Positions 24,573-33,308 are shown, counted from the first letter of the stretch. The stretch is DNA of 45,948 bases from CAYMPW01 sp964392725 (GCA_964392725.1 CAYMPW010000012.1:1-45948), one strand, 5' to 3'. Notes: a model not told the origin generated them from the letters alone. A program made the numbers and translations.

Positions 24573-25165
24573 ATTCCGAACAATCCGAATGCTGGAATTC
24601 TTTTTACAAAACTCAAAACCGTCCTTGGAGAGGGGTTGCAAATCTTCCGGAATTGAACATTTCCGAAAAATCAAAAGTTTTGGAACTTGGATGCGGAAAC
24701 GGAAAAACATCGGAATATCTTATGCAACTGGGATATTCTGTTACAGCCACGGACTTCTCGGAAGAAGCCGTATCCGCGTGTGAAAAAAGATTTGGAAATA
24801 AAATGGAATATGCCGTTTGCAGATCCGATGACCTTCCATTTGATAATGAAACATTTGATTGCGTTGTATTGGTTCACATACTGGAACATTTGGATGATTC
24901 TGAAAATGGGAAAACTGCGGATGAAATATTCAGAGTTCTTCGCCCCGGTGGAAAAGTGTTCATAAAATCATTCTCGAACAAAGACATGAGAGCTTCCGAA
25001 AACATGGCTGTAAAGGGAAATGGTATTAGATACAGATACTACGCCGTCGGAGAAATCCCTCAGATTTATAAACAATTCAAAATGGTTTATGAAAAAGTTT
25101 CAGAAGAACAAACACGCTTTGGTACCACACGTTCAAGAATCGAATGTATGTTTGAACGTGTTTAA
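24569..25165 (+). CDS. Class I SAM-dependent methyltransferase
   Basis: 198 residues with the Methyltransf_11 pattern: motif I VLELGCGNG (37-45), the acidic end of strand 2 in TATDFS (59-64), motif II region DDLPFDNETFDCVVLVHILEH and motif III VLRPGGKVFI. It has no target-recognition domain, so the substrate (RNA, small molecule or protein) is open. It is translationally coupled to the HEPN-like gene (4-nt overlap), which suggests a common job, for example modification of the same RNA or of the HEPN protein itself. The gene converges with the ABC ATPase gene, leaving 2 nt between stops and no visible terminator. Confidence 0.85.
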   Translation: MNSEQSECWNSFYKTQNRPWRGVANLPELNISEKSKVLELGCGNGKTSEYLMQLGYSVTATDFSEEAVSACEKRFGNKMEYAVCRSDDLPFDNETFDCVVLVHILEHLDDSENGKTADEIFRVLRPGGKVFIKSFSNKDMRASENMAVKGNGIRYRYYAVGEIPQIYKQFKMVYEKVSEEQTRFGTTRSRIECMFERV

Positions 25166-25167
25166 TC

Positions 25168-25965
25168 TTATTTTGAAAGGAATGCAGGATAGTACGATAT
25201 GTTTAACAACCCAGTTTTGCTGTTGCGTTCTACCGATGCTGAAACATTGTATATTTCTTTGATCATGTTCTCTGTAATTACTTCCTCGGGTGTTCCACTA
25301 CATACAATTTTACCATCTTTGATAACATAAATTCTATCGCAATATTGTGCTGCAAGATTCAAATCATGAAGAGCACACAGTGACGTACAATTAGAAGACT
25401 TCACTATATCCAAAACATCCAATTGATAGGATATATCAAGATGGTTAGTCGGTTCGTCCAAAATCAAACATGGTGTTTGTTGTGCAATCGCCCTTGCCAA
25501 AATAATACGCTGTTGTTCTCCCCCGGAAAGTGTAGAAAACATTCTATCTTTGAACTCCAACATATTAACTTTTTTAAGAGCATCCAACACAATCTCGTAG
25601 TCTTCTTTGGTATCCAAATCCATTGATTTCTTATGAGGGGTTCTACCCATCATTACAACATCCTCTACTTTGAATTCAAAATTATAGTAATTATGTTGTG
25701 TTACAACTGCCATCTTTAACGCACTTTCACGAAGAGATAGCGTGTCTATTGGTGTATCATCAATGTAGATATCCCCAGATTCTCTTTTTAACACGCGATA
25801 GATTGTTTTTAATAATGTAGACTTACCACTTCCGTTAGGTCCTATCAACCCAACAAATTCTCCCTCATTGACTTGAATAGATGCGCAATCTACAATACAT
25901 TTAGACGCTACAGAGAATGATACGTCTTCTGAAGAAATATTCACATTAATCAACTCCGAATCCAT
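25168..25965 (-). CDS. ABC transporter ATPase, FecE/BtuD type (system 1)
   Basis: 265 residues with the full nucleotide-binding domain: Walker A IGPNGSGKSTLL (about 39-50), Q-loop VVTQHNYY, signature LSGGEQQRIILARA, Walker B CLILDEPTNHLD and switch His in ALHDLN. The closest pattern is that of ATPases energising uptake of iron-siderophore, haem or cobalamin. It is the last gene of the binding protein-permease-ATPase unit. The start overlaps the permease end by 20 nt. Confidence 0.93.
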   Translation of the reverse strand: MDSELINVNISSEDVSFSVASKCIVDCASIQVNEGEFVGLIGPNGSGKSTLLKTIYRVLKRESGDIYIDDTPIDTLSLRESALKMAVVTQHNYYNFEFKVEDVVMMGRTPHKKSMDLDTKEDYEIVLDALKKVNMLEFKDRMFSTLSGGEQQRIILARAIAQQTPCLILDEPTNHLDISYQLDVLDIVKSSNCTSLCALHDLNLAAQYCDRIYVIKDGKIVCSGTPEEVITENMIKEIYNVSASVERNSKTGLLNISYYPAFLSK

Positions 25966-27016
25966 ATGATTTTTTAATCATAATATATGCAAATACGGGC
26001 GCACCACAAATTGCAGTTATAATTCCAATCGGAATCTCTGTTGTAGTGAATGAACGCGCAGCAATATCTGCAATCATCATGAATATCGCACCTAAAAGAA
26101 TAGAAATGGGCAATAATTTCCAATGATTTGTTCCGACAATTGCACGACCTATGTGGGGTATAATTAAACCGACAAATCCAATCAGACCGCAATTACAAAC
26201 CAAAATTGCAATTAAAAATGCTGTTATTACAATGTAAATTTTTCTAAGAGTGGATAAATTAATTCCCAATGTTGTAGCGGTATCGTCTCCCAACATCATT
26301 GTATTCATATTGCGCATCTGAGTTGCAAAGAACAAAATACCGATTAAAAGTGGAATTGCACAAATAATTACAGTATCAAAACCTGTTGTGCTTAAAGATC
26401 CCATAAGCCAAAAAGTAAGATTCTTAATCCCTGTGGATGAAGGTGCAAGATATACGATCAAATTTGAAAATGCCCCACATAAAGATGCTATGATTACACC
26501 CGATAGTACAAGTTTCATTGAGGTTATTTTTCCATTGATAGACGATAATGTAAATACAGCGACTGATGCTGCAATAGCACCCAAAAATGCAAAAAATCCT
26601 ACACCTAATGATGCTAAGGCTGTTCCGGCTAATGCGGTTGCTCCCAAAAGAATCGCAAATGTTGCACCTAAGGAAGCTCCCGAAGATATGCCTAAAATAT
26701 ATGGATCGGCGAGTGGGTTTTGAACCATGGCCTGCATGACTACACCGACCATTGCCAATCCCGCACCTACAATCAAACCTAACAAACCTCTAGGTGCATA
26801 TAATTGCCAAACAATTGCAATTGTTGCCGGACGGATATCAGAGATATCTCCATAACCAAATATTTTGTTTAATAAAATACGCATAACCTCTTCAAAGGGA
26901 ACTGATACAGCTCCTGTAAACGTTGAAAATGTTAATACACCGAACATTACAATCACTAGTATTGTAATCAATCCGACTGTTGAAATATTTCCAATTTCCA
27001 TACATAGACCACACAT
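25946..27016 (-). CDS. FecCD/BtuC-type ABC permease (system 1)
   Basis: 356 residues with about ten membrane helices and the FecCD landmarks: PRGLLGLIVGAGLAMVGVVMQA in outline, NPLADPYILGISSGASLGA, GFVGLIIPHIGR and the cytoplasmic coupling segment near it. It forms the dimeric channel for an iron-chelate or corrinoid importer. The ATG at 27016 sits about 25 nt from a weak TATA-like AAATAAACC and would be leaderless; an ATG at 27001 is the alternative. With the binding protein gene 41 nt upstream it probably also shares that gene's transcript. Confidence 0.93.
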   Translation of the reverse strand: MCGLCMEIGNISTVGLITILVIVMFGVLTFSTFTGAVSVPFEEVMRILLNKIFGYGDISDIRPATIAIVWQLYAPRGLLGLIVGAGLAMVGVVMQAMVQNPLADPYILGISSGASLGATFAILLGATALAGTALASLGVGFFAFLGAIAASVAVFTLSSINGKITSMKLVLSGVIIASLCGAFSNLIVYLAPSSTGIKNLTFWLMGSLSTTGFDTVIICAIPLLIGILFFATQMRNMNTMMLGDDTATTLGINLSTLRKIYIVITAFLIAILVCNCGLIGFVGLIIPHIGRAIVGTNHWKLLPISILLGAIFMMIADIAARSFTTTEIPIGIITAICGAPVFAYIMIKKSYGFGVD

Positions 27017-27057
27017 TAATAAAAAAAATTAGAAAAAGGTTTATTTTGGCATCAAGA

Positions 27058-28047
27058 TTATAAAATCTCTACAAGAGCATCCAAGGTATCCAAAAGTGAC
27101 GGATCGGCACCATATGACACGCTTAAATTCATAGAATAAACATTTTTATTTATGATTGCAGGAGCAGTTGCTAAAATCTCGTCTGCAATCCATTTTTCCA
27201 TAACACTGTCAAATGAATGTACGTTATATGTGATTACAATAAGAATGTCCAACTTATCAATCTTATCATATACTGTTGCTGTCTGTGCTCTGCCACCTTC
27301 CGAGAATAAGTTCTTTGCACCCAATTCATCTAAAACAGTATTCATGAAACAAGAATTGTAAAACCAGTATCCTTTCTCATCGGTTCCCGAGTCATCAAAA
27401 ATTGCGTAAGTTTTATTACTTTCTCCGAGTGCTTTTTTAACTTCAGATGCTTTGTTATCAAAATCTTTCAAGAATGCGTCGGCTTTATCCTTAACTTTGA
27501 AAACTTTTCCAAAGTTTTCATAATCAAGTTTCATACCCTCAACAGAATTCATATCAACCATGGTTCTAAGTGACCACACATTACAATTCAAAGCATTCCA
27601 ATATGAAGGTTCACCGAGTTTCGAATCGCTCCATGCAACCCATGCGATAACACAATCAGGTTCCCAATCTGTGAGAACAGCCTGACTTATATTTCCTGTA
27701 AGAACACGATCTTCTCCGATTCTATCAACAACTTTTTTGTATTCTGCTTCAAGACTCTTTGGTACTTCCTCTTCCATAAAGTAGATTCCAGAAATTTTAT
27801 CTCCGAGGCCCAAATACAAGAGCATATTCAAAGCAGTATTACAACCTGCAACAACCTTTTCTGGAACTTTTGAATATGTTTGTATTGCAGTATTTCCATT
27901 ATAATCTACAGGAGTCGTTACAACAATATCTCCATCTGAATAACTATTCTCTTTGTTTATTCCACCTGTTGCTATAAATGCAACTCCTGCAACTATCAAG
28001 ATAAAAACAGCTGCGACTGCGATTATTTGAGTTTTTGTAATATCCAT
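27058..28047 (-). CDS. Iron/corrinoid-type ABC substrate-binding protein (system 1)
   Basis: 329 residues. A single N-terminal hydrophobic segment (about 6-28) exports it and, lacking a lipobox Cys, probably anchors it in the membrane. The mature part has the class III (BtuF/FepB-like) form: PEKVVAGCNTALNMLLYLGLGDKISGI, then VLTDWEPDCVIAW and, in the second lobe, DELGAKNLFSEGG and KLDILIVIT. Ligand could be a ferric chelate, haem or cobamide. The start is preceded by CGGAG. The promoter carries the palindrome shared with system 2, so expression probably follows metal or cofactor supply. Confidence 0.88.
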   Translation of the reverse strand: MDITKTQIIAVAAVFILIVAGVAFIATGGINKENSYSDGDIVVTTPVDYNGNTAIQTYSKVPEKVVAGCNTALNMLLYLGLGDKISGIYFMEEEVPKSLEAEYKKVVDRIGEDRVLTGNISQAVLTDWEPDCVIAWVAWSDSKLGEPSYWNALNCNVWSLRTMVDMNSVEGMKLDYENFGKVFKVKDKADAFLKDFDNKASEVKKALGESNKTYAIFDDSGTDEKGYWFYNSCFMNTVLDELGAKNLFSEGGRAQTATVYDKIDKLDILIVITYNVHSFDSVMEKWIADEILATAPAIINKNVYSMNLSVSYGADPSLLDTLDALVEIL

Positions 28048-28069
28048 TATATCTCCGAAAAAATAGAGC

Positions 28070-28108
28070 GTTTAAAGTCTATTTAAACTATTGGATGTAT
28101 AATCCAAT
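28070..28108 (-). promoter_or_regulatory. Tandem palindromic operators of ABC system 1
   Basis: Two adjacent 19-nt palindromes with the same 7-5-7 geometry are centred 20 nt apart: GTTTAAA-GTCTA-TTTAAAC (28070-28088), which contains the likely box A (TTTAAATA), and ATTGGAT-GTATA-ATCCAAT (28090-28108). The core TTGGATGTATAATCCAA is identical to the one at 31539-31555 in front of ABC system 2. This suggests a shared metal- or cofactor-sensing regulator. Confidence 0.7.
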
Positions 28109-28152
28109 TAATTAAAAATTAACTAAAATATCAAAAATTGATAAAAATAAGA

Positions 28153-29502
28153 TTAAATCTCAGTTTTATCCAAATTTTTCATGGTATGCCAGCCCCAATA
28201 TCCCATGAAGAAACTAAGAATAATTTCAGAAATTAAAACTGCGATCCATAACGCAAGAGCTGTTCCTGCCAATGTAACTGCCAAATAACAAACAACAATC
28301 TTTACGAAAATTCTTACGAAAGAACAGACCACTAATTTTTTACCATGCCCGATTCCTTGAAACAATCCCGATGAGGTATATCCCCATACAGAAATAGGCA
28401 TAATAAATGCGAGAATACTGATGCAAAGAGTCAAATCATCTTGCAAATTCTCACTGACATCAGAATATGAAAATAAAATTGCAATATATTTTGCAAATAT
28501 TGAGAGTATAATTGCTATAATCATCATTGAAATAATGTTTATTTTGAACATTTCTTTGTACGTTATTTCAATGTCTTTGAATCTTTTACTACTTAGTGCG
28601 GAAGAAACAATCGGAACGATACCGTATTCCATTGCCCACATAAACGTACATAACAAATAGAGAACTTTCCAAGTTGATGCATATACTGCAATATTATCGG
28701 TTCCGCCTTCCGCAAGAATGAAGATTCCGTTAAGAAGTATTCCGGCGAAAGAAATAATAAACGATTCCAAACAAATCGGTATTGCCAATTTTCCAATATC
28801 TGTGATTGATTCTTTCTCGATTTTAAACCCATCGAATACCAATTTTACATCTGTTTTTCCTTTTACGAAAATCCAGATCATGACGATGAGTGAAATTGTA
28901 TATGCAACAACTGTTGCCCATGCAGCTCCCGCCAAACCCATCTCCAATCCGAAAATAAATAACGGATCCAAACACAGATTGATTATTGCGCAGAGAATCT
29001 GTGCATACATCGCAATCTTACTGCTCCCTTCTGCACGAAGCATGTTCAAAAGCATGGCGTTGAGAATCAACACCGTAGCACATGAAAAAATTGGAATGGC
29101 ATATTCCAAACATGATTGGAGCATATCTGCCCCTCCAATCAATGAAAGCATGGGCTCTGCTAAAATAAGTAAAATAATTGTGAGAATTACTGAAAAAATA
29201 AGACTGATTAATATTGCCTGTCCTGCAAAAGATGATGCTCCTTTACGGTTGTTTACACCCAAACGTTTACCTAGGGCGAATGTGGCACCCACTCCAAGAC
29301 CTATTCCGAATGAATGGATTATGGAATACAAAGGAGAAACCAACCCTACGGCAGCCATCGCATCGTTTCCGAGTGATGAAACCCAAGACATATCAACAAT
29401 ATTGTTTAGACTTTGAACCAAAATTGCAATGGCAATCGGAATGGATGTTACAACAATCGCTTTTTTTGGATTGTTCAAAATCATATCCAGTTGATCGCCC
29501 AT
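28153..29502 (-). CDS. MATE-family efflux transporter
   Basis: 449 residues from the ATG at 29502, normal for the family, with about twelve membrane helices. Family blocks include IPIAIAILVQSLNNIVDMSWVSSLG in outline, FGIGLGVGATFALGKRLG, AEGSSKIAMYAQILCAIINLCLDPLFI in outline and GLFQGIGHGKK. MATE proteins export organic cations with Na+ or H+. It follows the ATPase gene of ABC system 2 by 4 nt, with AGGAT about 10 nt upstream of the ATG, so it is in that operon. In this setting it might export a metal-binding compound or a toxic ligand; this is inference. Longer starts at 29538 and 29607 would overlap the ATPase gene. Confidence 0.85.
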   Translation of the reverse strand: MGDQLDMILNNPKKAIVVTSIPIAIAILVQSLNNIVDMSWVSSLGNDAMAAVGLVSPLYSIIHSFGIGLGVGATFALGKRLGVNNRKGASSFAGQAILISLIFSVILTIILLILAEPMLSLIGGADMLQSCLEYAIPIFSCATVLILNAMLLNMLRAEGSSKIAMYAQILCAIINLCLDPLFIFGLEMGLAGAAWATVVAYTISLIVMIWIFVKGKTDVKLVFDGFKIEKESITDIGKLAIPICLESFIISFAGILLNGIFILAEGGTDNIAVYASTWKVLYLLCTFMWAMEYGIVPIVSSALSSKRFKDIEITYKEMFKINIISMMIIAIILSIFAKYIAILFSYSDVSENLQDDLTLCISILAFIMPISVWGYTSSGLFQGIGHGKKLVVCSFVRIFVKIVVCYLAVTLAGTALALWIAVLISEIILSFFMGYWGWHTMKNLDKTEI

Positions 29503-29506
29503 ATAA

Positions 29507-30316
29507 TCAATCCTGTTTTGCCATTGAATATTCTTCATCGGATAAAGACGAACCAAGCATAACATGAGGTTTATTATCATTGCTTGTAATTTTACAACGA
29601 ACCCCATATACGGTTTCTACCCTTTTTTCTTCTATTATCTCTTCGGGAGTTCCAACAATATTTACAACTCCAGGTTGTTCCATAACGATAATTTTATGTG
29701 CATATTTTGCAGAGATATTTAGATCGTGACTTATCATAACGATTGACATGCCTTTCTTGGCTGCGATTGCCCTCAGAAGTTCGGTAACATAAACTTGGTG
29801 TCTGACATCAAGATTGGATGTTGGCTCATCCAAAATCAGCATTTCAGGCTCTTGAACCAATCCTCTTGCAATTGCAACCTTTTGATGTTGTCCTGCGGAT
29901 AATTCATTAAAACTACGCATGGCCAAATCTTCGATTTTCAAAAGTTTCATGACTTTGTGAACAACTTCCAAATCTTTTTCGGTTGTTTTCCATTTTGAAT
30001 GATTATGTCTTCCGATTAAAATTGTATCAATAACATTCATTGAAAATAAATCATTAGATCTCACAGGAACGAATCCTACAACTTTAGCTATATCCTTCTG
30101 AGGAATTGTATTGATATCAACTCCGTTAAAAAGAACAACTCCGCCTGTAACAGGATTGATGTTATTCAAACATTTTACCAATGTGGATTTTCCAACACCG
30201 TTTGGACCTATGATACATGTAAGTCCCGGTTCTCCGAATGTTAGATTTATATCTTCCAATACGGGCGTATCATCGTTATATGAGAAAGACACATTTTTAA
30301 ACTCGATTTCAACCAT
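29507..30316 (-). CDS. ABC transporter ATPase, FecE/BtuD type (system 2)
   Basis: 269 residues from the ATG at 30316, which has GGTGAT 7 nt upstream and lies 4 nt after the permease stop. Walker A is IGPNGVGKSTLV, the signature is LSAGQHQKVAIARG (LSAGQ in place of LSGGQ), Walker B MLILDEPTSNLD, and the switch His is in ISHDLN. It energises the FecCD-type permease encoded just upstream. Longer starts (30331, 30376) fall inside the permease gene. Confidence 0.92.
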   Translation of the reverse strand: MVEIEFKNVSFSYNDDTPVLEDINLTFGEPGLTCIIGPNGVGKSTLVKCLNNINPVTGGVVLFNGVDINTIPQKDIAKVVGFVPVRSNDLFSMNVIDTILIGRHNHSKWKTTEKDLEVVHKVMKLLKIEDLAMRSFNELSAGQHQKVAIARGLVQEPEMLILDEPTSNLDVRHQVYVTELLRAIAAKKGMSIVMISHDLNISAKYAHKIIVMEQPGVVNIVGTPEEIIEEKRVETVYGVRCKITSNDNKPHVMLGSSLSDEEYSMAKQD

Positions 30317-30320
30317 ATTA

Positions 30321-31493
30321 TCACCACACATTGGATTGTTTTCTAATAATAAGCCAAATAAACAATGGACCACCAATAAATGCGGTTACGACACCAACCT
30401 GCAACGTAGCAGGCGAAATAATTGTTCTTCCAATCAAATCCGCAACTATCAAAAGCATGCCCCCGAATGCTGCACATGCGGGTATAAGATATCTATTATC
30501 AGGTCCGATAAATAATCTAACAATATGTGGAGCAACAAGACCCACGAATCCAATCAATCCTGTAAAACTGACAATTACGGCACTTACCAATCCAACAACA
30601 ATAAGACATATTGTTCTTAAGTTATCTGCATCTACACCCAATGCTTTAGCACTTTCATCACCCGTTGATAAAACATTTAGTTTGCGTGATATCAACTGTA
30701 TAAAAAGTACTCCTGCGAAAACAACTATTGCAATTATCGGAAGATTGTCCCAGGTTGTATCGCTAAGCGTTCCAACACCCCATTCATATACTGCTGCCAA
30801 ATCATTTGGATCTGCCCACAACATCATCACAGTAGTTACGGCATTGAACAAGAACATAACACCCAAACCGGCCATAATCATAGTTGTAGGTGATGCGTTC
30901 TTCAATTTAGAAACCATGATAATTAATGCGGTTGGAATAAGTGCGAAAATAAATGCATTAAAAATTACTGCGAATTGACCAGCAATTGCAGAAAAACCTA
31001 CTGTCATAGCCAATGTTGCACCGAATGATGCACCGGATGAAACACCTGTTGTATATGGATCTGCGAGAGGATTGTTGAGAGTACTCTGCATAACCGCTCC
31101 TGCTATAGCGAGACCCATTCCTGCTAAAATTCCGGTTATTATTCTTGGCATTCTCAAATTTACAATAATATGATCCTCTAGGTCATTCTGTACATTTCCG
31201 ATTATGTGATTCCATAGAATCTCATAAGATTCTGTAAAACTAAGACTGTATTCACCAATTGTTAATGCAATACCCATTGTTACAAATGTAAGTATGATGC
31301 ATCCGATTATGAAAAACCATTTTTTTAAAATATATTTTCTATAGGTTTCGTAATTGTTTTTAGATGTAGTTGAATCTGTTTCCGTGTCCCACACGTTTAT
31401 GGAATCTCTGACATCATCTCCAATCATTGAATCATTTTGCCAATCCAATACTGTTTTTGTATCCAATTTATTCGCCCCTAGAAAATATTTCAA
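30321..31493 (-). CDS. FecCD/BtuC-type ABC permease (system 2)
   Basis: 390 residues if read from the TTG at 31493. The membrane part begins only at about residue 58, after a charged N-terminal extension unusual for the family; an in-frame ATG at 31427 would shorten this extension by 22 residues. Family landmarks: MPRIITGILAGMGLAIAGAVMQ in outline, NPLADPYTTGVSSGASFGA, STGDESAKALGVDA and GFVGLVAPHIVRLF. It should form the channel of a second iron-chelate or corrinoid importer. It is transcribed away from the binding protein gene at 31571, and both promoters flank the shared palindrome. Confidence 0.9.
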   Translation of the reverse strand: MKYFLGANKLDTKTVLDWQNDSMIGDDVRDSINVWDTETDSTTSKNNYETYRKYILKKWFFIIGCIILTFVTMGIALTIGEYSLSFTESYEILWNHIIGNVQNDLEDHIIVNLRMPRIITGILAGMGLAIAGAVMQSTLNNPLADPYTTGVSSGASFGATLAMTVGFSAIAGQFAVIFNAFIFALIPTALIIMVSKLKNASPTTMIMAGLGVMFLFNAVTTVMMLWADPNDLAAVYEWGVGTLSDTTWDNLPIIAIVVFAGVLFIQLISRKLNVLSTGDESAKALGVDADNLRTICLIVVGLVSAVIVSFTGLIGFVGLVAPHIVRLFIGPDNRYLIPACAAFGGMLLIVADLIGRTIISPATLQVGVVTAFIGGPLFIWLIIRKQSNVW

Positions 31494-31538
31494 AAATTTC
31501 CCCGATATTTTAAGGATACAACAATATTATTTAATATA

Positions 31539-31555
31539 TTGGATGTATAATCCAA
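31539..31555. promoter_or_regulatory. Shared palindromic operator between divergent genes of ABC system 2
   Basis: TTGGAT-GTATA-ATCCAA, 17 nt, identical in sequence and orientation to the core at 28091-28107. On the + strand it follows a TATA-like TTTAATATATT (31530-31540) for the binding protein gene; on the minus strand a TATA-like TTAAATAATA lies at about 31525-31534 for the permease gene. A protein bound here could control both directions. Confidence 0.7.
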
Positions 31556-31570
31556 CTTAGAGGCAATCTC

Positions 31571-32866
31571 ATGGATAACAAAATAATCGCATTGTTGATT
31601 GTCGCTGTATTGCTAATTGTTGGGGCTGGAGCTGCTTTAATGGGTAACGCAAACCAGAACAACGAAACATCGGATGCAACCGGAAGATTGGTTGTATACG
31701 GGAACGCAAACAACGATGATTATCTGAATCAGAACGACAGAAAAATGATTGAAGCCATTGTAAATGGCGAATCATGGGACAAGAAAACAAATCCTTTTGC
31801 AGATACAAACGCTGATGGTGTTGTTGACCAAGCAGATCTTACACTTTTTGACAAAATTATGAAGAAAGAAGAGTGTAAAATGTACTATTATAACTATTAT
31901 GGAAATGCATCATATGTCCACTTCCCATTAAAAGGTGATATTGGTGCAACACTCGATTATGGGCTTATGGAAGCACAGGCAATCGGAATCTATGATCGTG
32001 TCACAGCAGGAACTGAAAGAGTATTGGGATACAGTACAGACAGATATCCCGGATGTACAGACTTCAAATCTTTGGGAACAAACGCAACGGTTGAATCCAT
32101 TGCAGAAACCGGAGTATCTGTAGTTATGGGTCGTATCGATGTTAAACTTCATGATGCAGTAAGAGATGCGGACATGGATGTTGATGTAATTCTCCTTCAC
32201 GGAACCGGACTTTCCAAAGGAAAAGCAACACCTGTTTCAAGTATTTTGACACTTGGAACACTTTTCTCTGTTGAGAAAGAAGCTCAGAAATTCGCATCGT
32301 ATTATGATAAAATGAATGATATGATTGCAGATAAGACATCGCAGATTAAGGGTGAAAACACCTATGTGATGGCATACAACCCTTCAAGTTATACTGAAAC
32401 AAAAGTAGATACCACCGGTGCTGACGGATCGATATTTGGAGATGTGTATACAGTATCTCATCTTCCAATGACTGATATTTCAGAACCTATTGGAAATGGA
32501 TTCTACACAGTTACGATGGAAAAAATCATCTCTCAAAACCCCGAGTATATAATTATCAGCATGTGGGGAATTATTGATGATCAAACCACACCTGAAGAAG
32601 CACAGGCACACTTCCAGGACAGATGCAAATATTTCGAACAGACAGAAGCATACAAAAACGGAAAGATTTTTGGAGTCTGTTATGAGACAGTTGGAACATT
32701 CCTTGGAATTTCGGCAATGCCTCTTCTCGGATCTTACATTTGGCCCGATGTCTTTGATGAAGATGAAGGATGGAAATTCCTCCAGGAAGGATATGATAAC
32801 TTCACCCTTCTTGACAAAGATGTTAAACAAGCAGGCGGTCTGCAAGTCTTCAAAATGAAGTCATAA
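31571..32866 (+). CDS. ABC substrate-binding protein with dockerin-like N-terminus (system 2)
   Basis: 431 residues. After a signal/anchor segment (5-24) come two EF-hand-like repeats about 33 residues apart, GNANNDDYLNQND (44-56) and ADTNADGVVDQAD (77-89), each followed by a short helix: the pattern of a type I dockerin. From about residue 105 a class III metal-chelate binding fold follows, with GVSVVMGRID, PVSSILTLGTLF and ISQNPEYIIIS. Dockerins bind cohesins on scaffolds; here the domain might dock the binding protein to a surface partner or bind calcium. No cohesin is in the window. It is divergent from its permease gene and shares the palindromic operator. Confidence 0.82.
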   Translation: MDNKIIALLIVAVLLIVGAGAALMGNANQNNETSDATGRLVVYGNANNDDYLNQNDRKMIEAIVNGESWDKKTNPFADTNADGVVDQADLTLFDKIMKKEECKMYYYNYYGNASYVHFPLKGDIGATLDYGLMEAQAIGIYDRVTAGTERVLGYSTDRYPGCTDFKSLGTNATVESIAETGVSVVMGRIDVKLHDAVRDADMDVDVILLHGTGLSKGKATPVSSILTLGTLFSVEKEAQKFASYYDKMNDMIADKTSQIKGENTYVMAYNPSSYTETKVDTTGADGSIFGDVYTVSHLPMTDISEPIGNGFYTVTMEKIISQNPEYIIISMWGIIDDQTTPEEAQAHFQDRCKYFEQTEAYKNGKIFGVCYETVGTFLGISAMPLLGSYIWPDVFDEDEGWKFLQEGYDNFTLLDKDVKQAGGLQVFKMKS

Positions 32867-32873
32867 ACACATT

Positions 32874-32889
32874 AGGGGCATACGCCCCT
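32874..32889 (+). terminator. Hairpin terminator after the dockerin-bearing binding protein
   Basis: A perfect stem AGGGGC-ATAC-GCCCCT is followed by TTTCTTACTT. It starts 7 nt after the stop codon. Confidence 0.7.
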
Positions 32890-32948
32890 TTCTTACTTAT
32901 CCAACAATTAGGCGATTGTTTTTATAACATTCAGACATTTTTGAAATT

Positions 32949-33308
32949 ATGAAATGTCCCAAATGTGGAACTGATAACGATGCAGATATTTTGTTCTGCG
33001 AATCATGCGATTGGAGATTGGATCAACCGTATGTTGTAAAGAAAACAATCCCTACGATGTATCTTTGTGTTCTTGCCGGAATCGTCGGTATCACAGCAAT
33101 CGTAACATATTTCCTTCACGTTAATTATGTTCCGATTGTTCTCGGAATCGTCGGTATGGTTCTCGGAAGTTACTCTTTCACTCTGGCTAGAATGAAAGAA
33201 GAAGATAACGTTAAAACAACAGGCATGGTTCTTGCGGGAATCGGTATGATGGGTTCAATCATCGGTTTCATCATGGGCCTCATGATTCTTACGGAACTGT
33301 TGGTTTAA
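32949..33308 (+). CDS. Zinc-ribbon membrane protein
   Basis: 119 residues. The N-terminus is a zinc ribbon, CPKCGTDNDADILFCESC (Cys3, Cys6, Cys17, Cys20), followed by about three hydrophobic segments from residue 38 with Gly-rich helices resembling DUF4190-type proteins. The function is unknown. TTTATAAC at 32921-32928 is 25 nt before the ATG, so the message appears leaderless. The next gene starts on the base after the stop, so the two are coupled. Confidence 0.7.
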   Translation: MKCPKCGTDNDADILFCESCDWRLDQPYVVKKTIPTMYLCVLAGIVGITAIVTYFLHVNYVPIVLGIVGMVLGSYSFTLARMKEEDNVKTTGMVLAGIGMMGSIIGFIMGLMILTELLV

